Shown here piece after piece: positions 1 through 8,780 of a DNA stretch of 64,000 nucleotides. Source of the DNA: JAJDXO01 sp965207535 (GTDB lineage Bacteria; Pseudomonadota; Alphaproteobacteria; Rhodospirillales; UBA2165); assembly GCA_965207535.1 (NCBI GenBank), contig CBDBMR010000017.1, positions 372,001 through 436,000 of the forward strand. The letters run 5' to 3'. The stretch's first letter is position 1; every line of letters begins with the position of its first letter. A model generated the notes under the pieces. The model had not been told where the DNA came from. It did not search any database and worked only from the letters and a program-made list of their open reading frames with translations. Made by a program: the position numbers and the translations under genes.

Positions 1-552
1 CTCCCAATTCCGCCAGTCCTGTTTGCCCACCTTCCAGTGCTGGGCGGGCTGCTTCTCCATTTTCCTGAGCCGGCGTTTCTGCTGAGCCTTGTCCAGGTGC
101 ATCCAGAATTTGAGAATAAGGGCCCCGTCGTCGGCCAGGCACCGCTCGAATTCGCTGATGCGGGAGAGATCGCGCTCGAATTTCCGTTTCTTGAGGCGGC
201 CGTAGACCCGATCCACGAGGGGCTCGGAATACCACGCGCTGAGGTAGACGCCGATCTGGCCCTTGGGCGGGATATCGACCCAATAGCGCCAGAATTCGGG
301 ACGGGATTTCTCATCTCGGGTCCGGGGCCCGTAGGCGCGGGTGACGATCCAGCGCGGGTCCATCCATTCATTGAGCAGGCTCGCGAGCTCGCTTTTGCCG
401 GCGCCGTCGACGCCGCCTAATATGATCAGGACGGGGCAATCGGCTTTCCTGAGTTCCTGCTGGGTCAGAATCAGCGACGTGCGGAGCTCCGACGCGGCCG
501 CGTTGAACTCCGCTTTGCCGACCGTCTCCCCGCGCTCGATCAGATTGAACAC
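1..552 (-). CDS. pap: Polyphosphate:AMP phosphotransferase (PPK2 class II), 3' end outside window
   Basis: The first 184 codons of a PPK2-family kinase that would use polyphosphate to phosphorylate nucleoside monophosphates such as AMP in the cytoplasm. A Walker A segment GGVDGAGKSE lies at about residues 39-48, followed by LLNEWMDPRWI and RPEFWRYW, the layout of the N-terminal domain of two-domain Pap proteins. The start is inferred as GTG at 552, behind an AGGGAAGGGG ribosome site; no upstream in-frame ATG is seen. It follows the acyl-CoA dehydrogenase gene on the same strand with a 15-base gap, so the two are probably cotranscribed. The C-terminal half lies off the left edge, so one versus two PPK2 domains cannot be decided. 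Confidence 0.8.
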   Translation of the reverse strand, partial: MFNLIERGETVGKAEFNAAASELRTSLILTQQELRKADCPVLIILGGVDGAGKSELASLLNEWMDPRWIVTRAYGPRTRDEKSRPEFWRYWVDIPPKGQIGVYLSAWYSEPLVDRVYGRLKKRKFERDLSRISEFERCLADDGALILKFWMHLDKAQQKRRLRKMEKQPAQHWKVGKQDWRNWE

Positions 553-567
553 GCTGCCGCCCCTTCC

Positions 568-1719
568 CTAATAGGACCTGGGCAGGCCGAGGACGTGCTC
601 GGCCAGGTAGGACAGGACAAGGTTCGTCGAAAGCGGCGCGACCTGGTAGAGGCGGGTTTCCCGGAACTTCCGCTCGACATCGTACTCTTCGGCGAAACCG
701 AAGCCGCCGAAGGTCTGCAGGCACATGTCCGCCGCCTGCCACGACGCCTCCGAGGCGAGCAGTTTGGCCATGTTGGCCTCGGGACCGCACGGCTCTCCTT
801 CGTCGAACAGCGCCGCCGCCTTCCGCACCATCAAATCGGCCGCCTCCGCCGCGGCATAGGCCCGGGCGATGGGAAACTGGACCCCCTGGTTCTTGCCGAT
901 GGGCCGGCCGAACACCTCGCGTTCGTTTGCATACCCGGATGCCTTGCCGATGAACCAGCGCGCATCGCCGATGCACTCGGCGCCGATGAGTATCCGTTCC
1001 GCGTTCATGCCGTCGAGAATGTAGCGAAACCCGCTGCCTTCCTCGCCGATCAGGCTGTCCCTTGGGATTCTCAAGCCGTCGAAGAACACTTCGGTGGTCG
1101 CGTGGTTGAGCATGGTGCGGATGGGACTGATCGCCAGGCCGCTGCCCAGCGCGTCCCGAATATCGACCAGGAAGACGGACAATCCCTCGTGACGGCTCTG
1201 ATCGCTTTCGCGGGGGCCCGTCCGGGCAAGCAGCAGCATGAGATCGGAATGCTCGGCCCGCGAGGTCCAGACCTTCTGGCCGTCGACGACGTAGTGATCG
1301 CCGTCCCGGCGCGCCGTGGTCCGGATACGGGTGGAATCGCTGCCGCTGGCCGGTTCCGTGACCCCGAATGCCTGTAGCCTGATGTCGCCCCGGGCGATCG
1401 CCGGCAGGTACTTTTTCTTCTGCTCGGCCGTACCGTGGCGCAGGACGGTGCCCATGATGTACATCTGCGCATGACACGCCGCGGCGTTGCCGCCGGAAAG
1501 ATGCACCTCCTCAAGAATGGCCGCGGCGGCCCCGAGCCCCAGGCCGCTGCCCTCGAATTCCTCGGGTATCAGCGCCGCGAGGAAGCCGGCCCGGGTCATG
1601 GCGCCGACGAATTCTTCCGGGTAGGCCCGGTCGCGGTCGACGCGCTGCCAGTAACCGCTGTCGAATTCCCGGCACAGCGCCTGTACCGAATGCCGGATAT
1701 CGTTGAAGTCCTGTGACAA
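568..1719 (-). CDS. Acyl-CoA dehydrogenase
   Basis: A 383-residue FAD flavoenzyme that introduces the alpha-beta double bond into an acyl-CoA. The family layout is complete: helical N-domain, middle beta domain with FGVTEPASGSDSTRIRT and YVVDGQKVWTS (about 115-160), and C-terminal helical domain with GGFGFAEEYDVERKFRETR near the end, where the FAD loop and catalytic base lie. Length is normal for the family. The ATG at 1719 fits the conserved start MSQDFNDIRHSVQALCREF. The gene is upstream of pap in the same direction. Substrate chain type cannot be read from the sequence; the pairing with a polyphosphate kinase gives no clear pathway clue. Confidence 0.9.
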   Translation of the reverse strand: MSQDFNDIRHSVQALCREFDSGYWQRVDRDRAYPEEFVGAMTRAGFLAALIPEEFEGSGLGLGAAAAILEEVHLSGGNAAACHAQMYIMGTVLRHGTAEQKKKYLPAIARGDIRLQAFGVTEPASGSDSTRIRTTARRDGDHYVVDGQKVWTSRAEHSDLMLLLARTGPRESDQSRHEGLSVFLVDIRDALGSGLAISPIRTMLNHATTEVFFDGLRIPRDSLIGEEGSGFRYILDGMNAERILIGAECIGDARWFIGKASGYANEREVFGRPIGKNQGVQFPIARAYAAAEAADLMVRKAAALFDEGEPCGPEANMAKLLASEASWQAADMCLQTFGGFGFAEEYDVERKFRETRLYQVAPLSTNLVLSYLAEHVLGLPRSY

Positions 1720-1893
1720 TTTCGAGCCTCCCGCCCCGGGGGATCAGCTTGAGGGATCAGCTTAACCCGCATTTCCCGCCAAGGTCACGGCCTGCGTCGC
1801 GTCCAGGCGGGCGGGCCGCCGGGGAAGCGTCGATCGCCGATCGCCGGATTATTCGGGCCGACCGGCACTAGGCGCAATGGACGGCGCTCAGAA

Positions 1894-1980
1894 CGTAAAT
1901 TAGTGCAACGATTTTCTATTTTTTTGAAAAATTATCGTAAATTTGCACGGAATTACCGCCTTGAATACACTATATTTGGA
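1894..1980 (+). promoter_or_regulatory. hppD promoter with two CGTAAATT-type direct repeats
   Basis: An AT-rich stretch in a GC-rich background. A sigma70-like promoter reads TTGCAC (1943-1948), 17-base spacer, TACACT (1966-1971). Two copies of CGTAAATT followed closely by TGCA start at 1894 and 1936, 42 bases apart, about four helical turns. The second copy overlaps the -35 box, which would suit a repressor or an Lrp/AsnC-type regulator. The regulator is not identified. Confidence 0.55.
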
Positions 1981-2011
1981 CCAGGATTAATTCTCATTTG
2001 AGAGGTGTCCC

Positions 2012-3115
<1,104 letters not shown>

Positions 3116-3186
3116 GGGCGATGGGCCTGTGGGCCGGCAGTTTGCCGGAGCGTGACGGCCTGGTTTGTGTCGTATATCCACTCGTC

Positions 3187-3309
3187 ATACCCCGGCGCAA
3201 GTCCGGGGTATCCAGATTTTCAATTCCTGAACCACAGAGACAGTGAGACGGTGAGGAGTTAATCATTCCTCCTCTGTGAACTCTGTGCCTCTGTGGTGAG
3301 ATTTTTTTT
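3187..3309 (+). terminator. Hairpin cluster and T-run downstream of hppD
   Basis: Two stems are seen in the gap 3116-3541. One is ATACCCCGG (3187-3195) pairing with CCGGGGTAT (3203-3211). The other pairs ACCACAGAG (3231-3239) with CTCTGTGGT about 50 bases on, followed by eight T residues (3302-3309), a plausible Rho-independent terminator for hppD. The CACAGAG-rich segment and a further GTCATACCCCGG copy at about 3400 look like dispersed intergenic repeats. No gene is seen in 3116-3541. Confidence 0.5.
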
Positions 3310-3541
3310 CCTGGATGCCCCGCCACTTTGCCGGCTGGCCGGCAAAGCCGGTCCAGTGGGTCGGGGCATGACGACTTGCGTGCACCCCAAATGACGTGCG
3401 TCATACCCCGGCCCGGAGGAGAATGTCCTCCAGACGGCCACTTCCCATGGTTTCATGGCCAGCGGCGAGGCGGGGGTTTCGCGCGGGCGAAATTGCTTGC
3501 AGTATAGGCGGCCGATTTTCGAGCCAGACAGGGAGCGGCGC

Positions 3542-4396
3542 ATGCAGTTTGTCAGTTTCAGGCATGGCGGGAGGGCGCGCTACGGCGTCGTGAAGGACGG
3601 CGGCGTCATCGACGCCACCGACCGGCTGGCCGACCGTTTCACCAACTTGCGGCACGTGATCGAAGGAGAGGCGCTCTTGGAACTTGCCCCCATGGCGGAC
3701 CATGGCGAGCCCGATGTCGGTCTCGACGATATCGAGTATCTGTTTCCGGTTACCGCGCCCAGCAAGATCTTTTGTATCGGGCGCAACTACCGGGCCTACC
3801 ACGAGGTCCTGGAGGACGGCGGCGAACCGGAATATCCGAGCGTCTTTCCGCGCTACCTCAACGGCTTCGTGCCCAATGGCGGCGTCATCCTGAAGCCCAA
3901 GGCGTCGGACCAGCTCGACTACGAGAACGAAATTGGCGTGGTCATCGGCAAAAGGGCCCGTCACGTCGGTGAAGAGGACGCCCTGTCCTGCGTTGCCGGG
4001 TTCACCATCGTCAATGAAGGAAGCGTCCGCGATTGGCAGACCAAGGGCACGCAGAATTGCCCGGGCAAGAATTTCTACCGTTCGGGCAGCATCGGCCCCT
4101 GGATGGTGACCCCCGACCATCTGCCCGACCTCGACAATGTCCGCATCGTCACCCGGCGAAACGGCGAGGTGGTCCAGGACGGGACCTCCGACATGATGAT
4201 CTGCAAGATTCCGTTTCTGATCTCGCACATTTCCAAGTTCACCGAGCTGGAGCCGGGCGACCTGATCGCCACCGGCAGTCCCGGCGGCTCGATCATCGAA
4301 GGCGAGGAGCCGAAAGACTGGCTCAAGGCGGGCGATGAACTGGAGTTCGAGATCGAGGGTATCGGCGTTCTCAAGAACACCGTCGCCGACGAGTAG
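3542..4396 (+). CDS. Fumarylacetoacetate hydrolase family protein
   Basis: A 284-residue protein of the FAH superfamily, whose members cleave or decarboxylate beta-dicarbonyl compounds using a divalent metal. The N-terminal strand region (MQFVSFRHGG) is followed by the FAH core: CIGRNYRAYHEVL, LDYENEIGVVIGK with the acidic metal ligands, NEGSVRDWQTKGTQNCPGKNF, and the terminal glycine-rich TGSPGGSIIEGEEP. The ATG at 3542 is preferred because it follows GGGAGCGG and begins the conserved fold; an upstream in-frame start at 3455 adds 29 unconserved residues. The hppD context suggests tyrosine catabolism, but acylpyruvase or other FAH activities are equally possible. Confidence 0.85.
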   Translation: MQFVSFRHGGRARYGVVKDGGVIDATDRLADRFTNLRHVIEGEALLELAPMADHGEPDVGLDDIEYLFPVTAPSKIFCIGRNYRAYHEVLEDGGEPEYPSVFPRYLNGFVPNGGVILKPKASDQLDYENEIGVVIGKRARHVGEEDALSCVAGFTIVNEGSVRDWQTKGTQNCPGKNFYRSGSIGPWMVTPDHLPDLDNVRIVTRRNGEVVQDGTSDMMICKIPFLISHISKFTELEPGDLIATGSPGGSIIEGEEPKDWLKAGDELEFEIEGIGVLKNTVADE

Positions 4397-4419
4397 CCGG
4401 CCCGGCCGGTTCCCAACTT

Positions 4420-5283
4420 CTAGACCCAGTTGGCGTCGCGCAGGGCCCTGGCGTAGCGGCGGCTGACCGGCACTTCCGCGCCGTTCTCCAGGAAGGCGAC
4501 GGTCCGGCCGGCCCGGCGCACGATCTTCTTGACCGCGGCCCGCGCGATCCAGTGCGAGCGATGGACCTGCATCCCTTCCGCGCCGCCCAGTTCCTTCAGC
4601 GCATCGCCGAAGCGCATGAGCACCAGTTCCGATCCCCGGTCGGTGTGGATTTCGACATAGTGGTCGCGCACCTGGAGATGCAGCAGGCGGCCGCGCCGGC
4701 TGGCCGGCAGCCGCCCCAGCAGGGGCGGCGGCGCGGCTGTGCCGCCGCCCGGATCGCCGTCCAGCCGCTCCGCCGCCGGCGGTTCCGAGAAGGGCGCGCC
4801 GCCCGCCCGCCGCATGGGCAGCTCAATGGTTCCCCAGACGATCAGGCCGATCACCATATGGATGAGCGCGTTGGAAAGGAACAACTCGCCCGTTCCTACG
4901 GACTCCGGCACCCCACCGGCAAACAACAACTGGATGCCTACGATCAGCAGCGTCCCCGGCACCGAAGCGGCAAGACCGCCGCCGAGAACGCAGACGATTG
5001 CCGGCAGGCGGCCGGACAGCCACGCCACCGCAGGCAGGATGCAGGCCAGGGCGAGCGACCAATTGCCGGCCACCGCCAAGGCCCAATAGGCCATCCGCTC
5101 GCCGAGCGGCATCCGGAGGTAGGTGCCGAACGGGCCGAGATAGCCGAGAAACAGAACCGCGACGGCGAGCAAGGCCAAATGCCAGCGCAGCCGCCGCCAG
5201 ACGAACCATTCGCGAAGCGCGAACGGCGCTTCCCGCACCGTTCGCGAACTATCCGGGCCGTTTGCGTAGCCGCCGTTGGTCAT
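4420..5283 (-). CDS. Membrane LytTR-domain transcriptional regulator
   Basis: A 287-residue protein with four hydrophobic segments in the first 150 residues (for example LALLAVAVLFLGYLGPFG, ACILPAVAW, IVCVLGGGLAASVPG, IHMVIGLIVWG) and a C-terminal LytTR DNA-binding domain at about 195-285. The LytTR signatures DHYVEIHTDRGSELVLMRF, MQVHRSHWIA and VPVSRRYARAL are clear. No receiver domain is present, so it is a membrane-tethered one-component regulator. It is divergent from the DUF2141 and carotenoid oxygenase genes with 61 bases between starts, so it probably controls that promoter. The signal it senses is unknown. Confidence 0.85.
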   Translation of the reverse strand: MTNGGYANGPDSSRTVREAPFALREWFVWRRLRWHLALLAVAVLFLGYLGPFGTYLRMPLGERMAYWALAVAGNWSLALACILPAVAWLSGRLPAIVCVLGGGLAASVPGTLLIVGIQLLFAGGVPESVGTGELFLSNALIHMVIGLIVWGTIELPMRRAGGAPFSEPPAAERLDGDPGGGTAAPPPLLGRLPASRRGRLLHLQVRDHYVEIHTDRGSELVLMRFGDALKELGGAEGMQVHRSHWIARAAVKKIVRRAGRTVAFLENGAEVPVSRRYARALRDANWV

Positions 5284-5344
5284 GGCCGTCCATCGTGCTT
5301 ACTCCTGGGGCGCAGGATACGCACCCGAACGGAAGGAACCAAGG

Positions 5345-5797
5345 ATGTACACAAAATCTCGCTTGGCCGCGGCGGCCATCGCCGCTTCCCTTGCGCTCTC
5401 CCAGCCGGTGACGGGCGGCTCGGCCCTGGCGGCGGAACTGACGGTCGCGGTGAGCGGCGTCAATTCGGCCGAGGGCCGGGTCTATGTCGCCCTCCATCGC
5501 GCCGCCGCCGGCGTGAAGTTCCCCGACATGAAAGGCGCGGTCGCCGGCGCATGGCGCATGGCGCGGAAGGGCGGCTTCAATGTCACCTTCGCAGGGCTGG
5601 AGCCCGGCCGGTACGCCGTCAACGGCTTCCACGACGACAACGGCAACGGCGATCTCGACACCAATCTGCTCGGCGTTCCCACCGAAGGCTACGGCTTTGG
5701 CAACGGCGCGGCCGGCAGCTTCGGGCCGGCGGAGTTCGACGCATCCTCGATCGACGTGAAGGAAGCGGCAACGATCCGGCTGCCGATGGGCTACTGA
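5345..5797 (+). CDS. Secreted DUF2141 protein
   Basis: A 150-residue exported protein. It has a Sec signal peptide (MYTKSRLAAAAIAASLALSQ, cleavage probably after ALA at about residue 30) followed by a DUF2141 beta-sandwich (VAVSGVNSAEGRVYVALHR, FAGLEPGRYAVNGFHDDNGN). The ATG at 5345 follows AAGGAACCAAGG; an upstream in-frame start at 5276 would bury the signal peptide. The carotenoid oxygenase gene begins 34 bases after its stop, and the LytTR gene diverges, so these two look like one regulated operon. DUF2141 has no settled biochemical role; close genes for carotenoid cleavage suggest a link to light or pigment metabolism, which is inference only. Confidence 0.8.
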   Translation: MYTKSRLAAAAIAASLALSQPVTGGSALAAELTVAVSGVNSAEGRVYVALHRAAAGVKFPDMKGAVAGAWRMARKGGFNVTFAGLEPGRYAVNGFHDDNGNGDLDTNLLGVPTEGYGFGNGAAGSFGPAEFDASSIDVKEAATIRLPMGY

Positions 5798-5830
5798 GCC
5801 CCGCCGGCCATGACACAGGAATCGACACCA

Positions 5831-7366
5831 ATGACGGACACCAACATTTCCCGGCGCACTTTCCTCGCCGCCTCGGCGGCCTCCGGACTGGCCGGTCTCG
5901 CCCCTTTCGCACCGGCGCTCGCCGCCTCGGGCGATGACTGGGGCGACGACTGGGGCGAAGCCTTCGCCGCCGCCCTCAGGCGGAACCCGATGCTGCTCGG
6001 CTGGAAAACGCCGCCGGACCGGCTGGATACCGGCTCGCTCGCCGTTACCGGCGCATGGCCCGCCGGGCTGAAGGGCCGCTTTTTCCGCAACGGGCCGTCG
6101 ATCCACGACCGGTTCGGCCGGCGCTACCGGCACTGGTTCGACGGCGACGGCATGATCCAGGAATTCGCCATGGACGGCGGCCGGATCGCCCATCGCGGGC
6201 GGATCGTCCGCACGCCGAAGCTCGATCGGGAAGACGCGGCCGGCAGGCGGCTCTACAGCGGCTACGCCACGCACCTGGAAAGCCAGGCCCCGGTCCGCGG
6301 GCCGGACGCCCTGAACGCGGCGAACATCTCCGTCCTGCATCATGGCGGGGAACTGCTGGCCCTGTGGGAAGGCGGCTCGGCGACGCGGCTCGACGAAGCG
6401 ACGCTCGCGGCCAAGGGCTTCAAGACCTGGAGCCCGCAGCTCGGCGGCGTTCCCTTCTCGGCCCATCCGAAGGCCGATCCGGACGGCACCCTGTGGAACA
6501 TCGGCTGCGCCCTGCTGCCGCGGCCCGCCCTCGTGCTCTACCATATCGACCGCGCGGGCCGGCTGGTGAAGGCGGCCCTTGTCGATGCCGGGCCGATGGG
6601 GCTGATCCACGATTTCGTCGTCACGCACAAGTCGCTGGTCATTCTGATCCACCCGTTCCTGGTCGATCCCGCGAGGGCGGAACGGGCCGGCATCCTCGAT
6701 GCCCATGTCTGGAAACCGCGGGCGGAAACCCGCGTGCTGGTCGTCGACAAGGAAGATTTCGGCAAACGCCGCTGGCACGCCCTGCCGGCCTGTTTCGGCT
6801 TCCACTACGGCAACGGCTGGGAAGAGGCCGACGGAACGATCCGCCTCGACCATTGCCTCGCCGGCGATCCCGGCATCGTCACCGAAACGCTGCGCTATGT
6901 GATGAAGGGCGAGTTCCGGCCCTCGGCGCGGCTGCGCTATTCCCGGATCGTCCTGCCGCCGGAGGGCGACGGCCGGATCGAAAACCGGGCGGGCGAGGCG
7001 GAATTCGCCAAGGTGGCGCCCGCCGCCGTCGGCCGGCGGCACCGCTTCGTCTACACGCTCGGCACCCCGGACAATCCGGGGGGCTGGCGCTTCCGCACAA
7101 TCGTCAAACGAGACCTCGAACGGGGCACGACGGAGAGCTTCGACTACGGCCCCGGCAGGATACCGGAAGAGCATTTGTTCGTTCCCGGGCCCGGCGGCCG
7201 CGGCGAGGACGACGGCTGGCTGATCGGCACGGTGCTGGACTGGAAGAAGGGCGTGACGGGGCTGTCGGTCATCGACGCCCGCGCCGTCGCGGCGGGCCCG
7301 GTCGCCCAGGCCTGGTTGCCCTATCCGCTGCCGCTGGGCTTCCACGGCGCTTTCGTCGGGGGTTAG
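5831..7366 (+). CDS. Carotenoid oxygenase (RPE65/CCD family), Tat-exported
   Basis: A 511-residue non-haem iron oxygenase of the carotenoid cleavage family. The four iron-binding histidines expected for the seven-blade propeller are visible in FSAHPKAD, GLIHDFVV, FGFHYGNG and the C-terminal LGFHGAF. The N-terminus carries a twin-arginine signal, SRRTFLAASAASGLAG, so the folded enzyme should be exported. The ATG at 5831 has AGGA upstream; an in-frame ATG at 5810 adds seven residues. It lies immediately downstream of the DUF2141 gene and probably shares its promoter. The exact substrate (carotenoid, apocarotenoid or lignostilbene) cannot be decided. Confidence 0.9.
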   Translation: MTDTNISRRTFLAASAASGLAGLAPFAPALAASGDDWGDDWGEAFAAALRRNPMLLGWKTPPDRLDTGSLAVTGAWPAGLKGRFFRNGPSIHDRFGRRYRHWFDGDGMIQEFAMDGGRIAHRGRIVRTPKLDREDAAGRRLYSGYATHLESQAPVRGPDALNAANISVLHHGGELLALWEGGSATRLDEATLAAKGFKTWSPQLGGVPFSAHPKADPDGTLWNIGCALLPRPALVLYHIDRAGRLVKAALVDAGPMGLIHDFVVTHKSLVILIHPFLVDPARAERAGILDAHVWKPRAETRVLVVDKEDFGKRRWHALPACFGFHYGNGWEEADGTIRLDHCLAGDPGIVTETLRYVMKGEFRPSARLRYSRIVLPPEGDGRIENRAGEAEFAKVAPAAVGRRHRFVYTLGTPDNPGGWRFRTIVKRDLERGTTESFDYGPGRIPEEHLFVPGPGGRGEDDGWLIGTVLDWKKGVTGLSVIDARAVAAGPVAQAWLPYPLPLGFHGAFVGG

Positions 7367-7540
7367 GGCGTTCATGCGCGGGCGGGAACCTGTCGCTGGC
7401 CGGCAAGCCGCTCGGGCACCGGCGGCACCGGACCACAGCGGGCTATGCGCCTCTTGCGGCGGCGGAGAAGGCCGGCGCTATCCTTGCTAAGGCGATGAGC
7501 TTCATCGACACTCGCAATAGCGAGCACCAGGAGGATCCGA

Positions 7541-8164
7541 ATGAGTACGCTTCATCGAGGGATGAGCGTCGAGGAATTCGACAACGGATATTTTTACGCC
7601 GCCGACTTGAATGCCTTTGCCCGCGAGATTGGAATCCCCGTCGGCAATTTCCGCAAGATCGAACTGGAGGATTTGATCCGTCAATTCCTGCGGACGGGGA
7701 AGGTCCCCGACCGCAAACCGGTCATGCCGCGCAAGGCAGGCCAAGCGCGCGACAAGCTGAAATCCGACACGGTCGTTACCAACTATGTCGATGACGGGAA
7801 AACCAAGGCCTTCCTGCTGGAACTTGTCCATGCCGAAGCGCCGGGGCTCGGCCGAAAGTCGGGACAGTGGTACTGGCTCAATGACTGGCGGCGCAAGAAG
7901 CAGGAAGCGCGGGCACGCTTCACCTATCGCGACCTCGCCGGGCGTCTGCGCGAGCTGATGCAGACCGAGGGCCGCCTCCCGCAGATTCCTTCGGCGCGCA
8001 TGAACAACTTCATCACGGACTTCTGGGCCGATCCGGCCAATGCCGGCATCCCGAGGAAAGACGTGCTCGAGGCGTGGAATTGGCTGAAGGCGCAGCAGGG
8101 ACCGAAGACCTATGCCGAGTATCGCCGTTTGACCTTCCCCGAAACGCCGAACGGTCCGGGCTGA
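7541..8164 (+). CDS. SAP-domain-like protein
   Basis: A 207-residue cytoplasmic protein. Residues 8-50 (MSVEEFDNGYFYAADLNAFAREIGIPVGNFRKIELEDLIRQFL) look like a SAP/HeH nucleic-acid-binding helix pair, and the rest (GQWYWLNDWRRKKQEARARFTYRDLAGRLREL) resembles the uncharacterised family found fused to it. The ATG at 7541 follows AGGAGGATCCG, an excellent ribosome site. It stands alone between the carotenoid oxygenase and the left edge of the accessory region. Function unknown; a DNA-associated role is only suggested by the domain. Confidence 0.65.
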   Translation: MSTLHRGMSVEEFDNGYFYAADLNAFAREIGIPVGNFRKIELEDLIRQFLRTGKVPDRKPVMPRKAGQARDKLKSDTVVTNYVDDGKTKAFLLELVHAEAPGLGRKSGQWYWLNDWRRKKQEARARFTYRDLAGRLRELMQTEGRLPQIPSARMNNFITDFWADPANAGIPRKDVLEAWNWLKAQQGPKTYAEYRRLTFPETPNGPG

Positions 8165-8206
8165 AACAGGGAATTATAAACTTCAGCGCCCGTAGCCTGA
8201 AAAAGT

Positions 8207-8238
8207 GAACCCGAGGAAGCGTCAACCCCCTCGGGTTC
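8207..8238 (+). terminator. Hairpin after the SAP-like gene
   Basis: A perfect 10-bp stem GAACCCGAGG (8207-8216) with CCTCGGGTTC (8229-8238) and a 12-base loop, 43 bases after the stop. There is no clear T-run, so it may be a weak or Rho-assisted terminator. Confidence 0.45.
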
Positions 8239-8376
8239 GACACCGCGAACCACTTTGGAGGAGTCGCGCGCGGCGAGTGCCGACTGCATTGAGCCGGTCG
8301 GAAGTACGTATAGATTGACAAAGAATGTCGCGCCCGTGAAATGCAAAATCGCCGGCGAAATCATATCAAAATTGCT

Positions 8377-8499
8377 ATGCTGAATCTTTCCGCCGGACCG
8401 CTGCCCGGGATGCGCGGGCCCAGGGCGTTCGATGCCGCCGCGCGCCATGAGAGCCTCGTCGGCGCCGCCGGGGAACTGGGCATCCACCAGCCCCCCTCA
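8377..8499 (+). pseudogene. Truncated LysR-type regulator (N-terminal helix-turn-helix only)
   Basis: The first about 40 codons of a LysR regulator of the GcvA type remain: LPGMRGPRAFDAAARHESLV and GAAGELGIHQP match the usual LPPL.ALRAFEAAARH.SF..AA.EL..TQP start. The effector-binding domain is absent. The reading frame runs on only to about 8538, ending in the 64-bp hairpin at 8519, so the gene was cut at the left edge of the accessory island. Confidence 0.6.
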
Positions 8500-8518
8500 C
8501 CCTTGTTCATCTCCACCC

Positions 8519-8582
8519 TAGATCGGGTCATGTTTTGACGGAACCACGGCGCGGTTTCGTCAAAACATGTGAATCCGATCTA
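8519..8582. repeat. 64-bp hairpin element, left copy
   Basis: An imperfect palindrome with ATGTTTTGACG at 8530-8540 and its exact complement CGTCAAAACAT at about 8558-8568. The outer arms are TAGATCGG and CCGATCTA. The 3' arm carries three more bases (GTGAATC) than the 5' arm (GGTC). It has the same length, outer arms and asymmetry as the element at 50802-50865, in inverted orientation. Confidence 0.75.
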
Positions 8583-8746
8583 ATTAAACGGTCAGCTAAA
8601 CTCTACGCCGAATTAATCATTTCATGACATATGGTTAGCGAATGTGTGTAGGAGAAAAAAGACGGCGAGTAAACACTATGTCATCACGAAGGCCGGATCG
8701 TATTCGGCCGGGTAGGAGGGGTCGTTGCCGAGCCCCTCCCCCCACA

Positions 8747-8779
8747 GACCCGAGCGTGCGCGATTGACGCACTCGGTTC
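8747..8779 (-). ncRNA. Group II intron domain V
   Basis: On the minus strand GAACCGAGTGCG, loop TCAATCG, then CGCACGCTCGGGTC form the short catalytic hairpin. Where active introns read AGC near the 5' base of the stem this one reads AAC, opposite G, so the catalytic triad may be damaged. Domain VI follows at once. Confidence 0.6.
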
Positions 8780-8780
8780 C

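Noticed and set aside
5249..7375. 708-codon minus-strand frame opposite the carotenoid oxygenase
   Set aside because: Mirror frame caused by high GC; no domain, and the plus strand has a clear enzyme with iron ligands.
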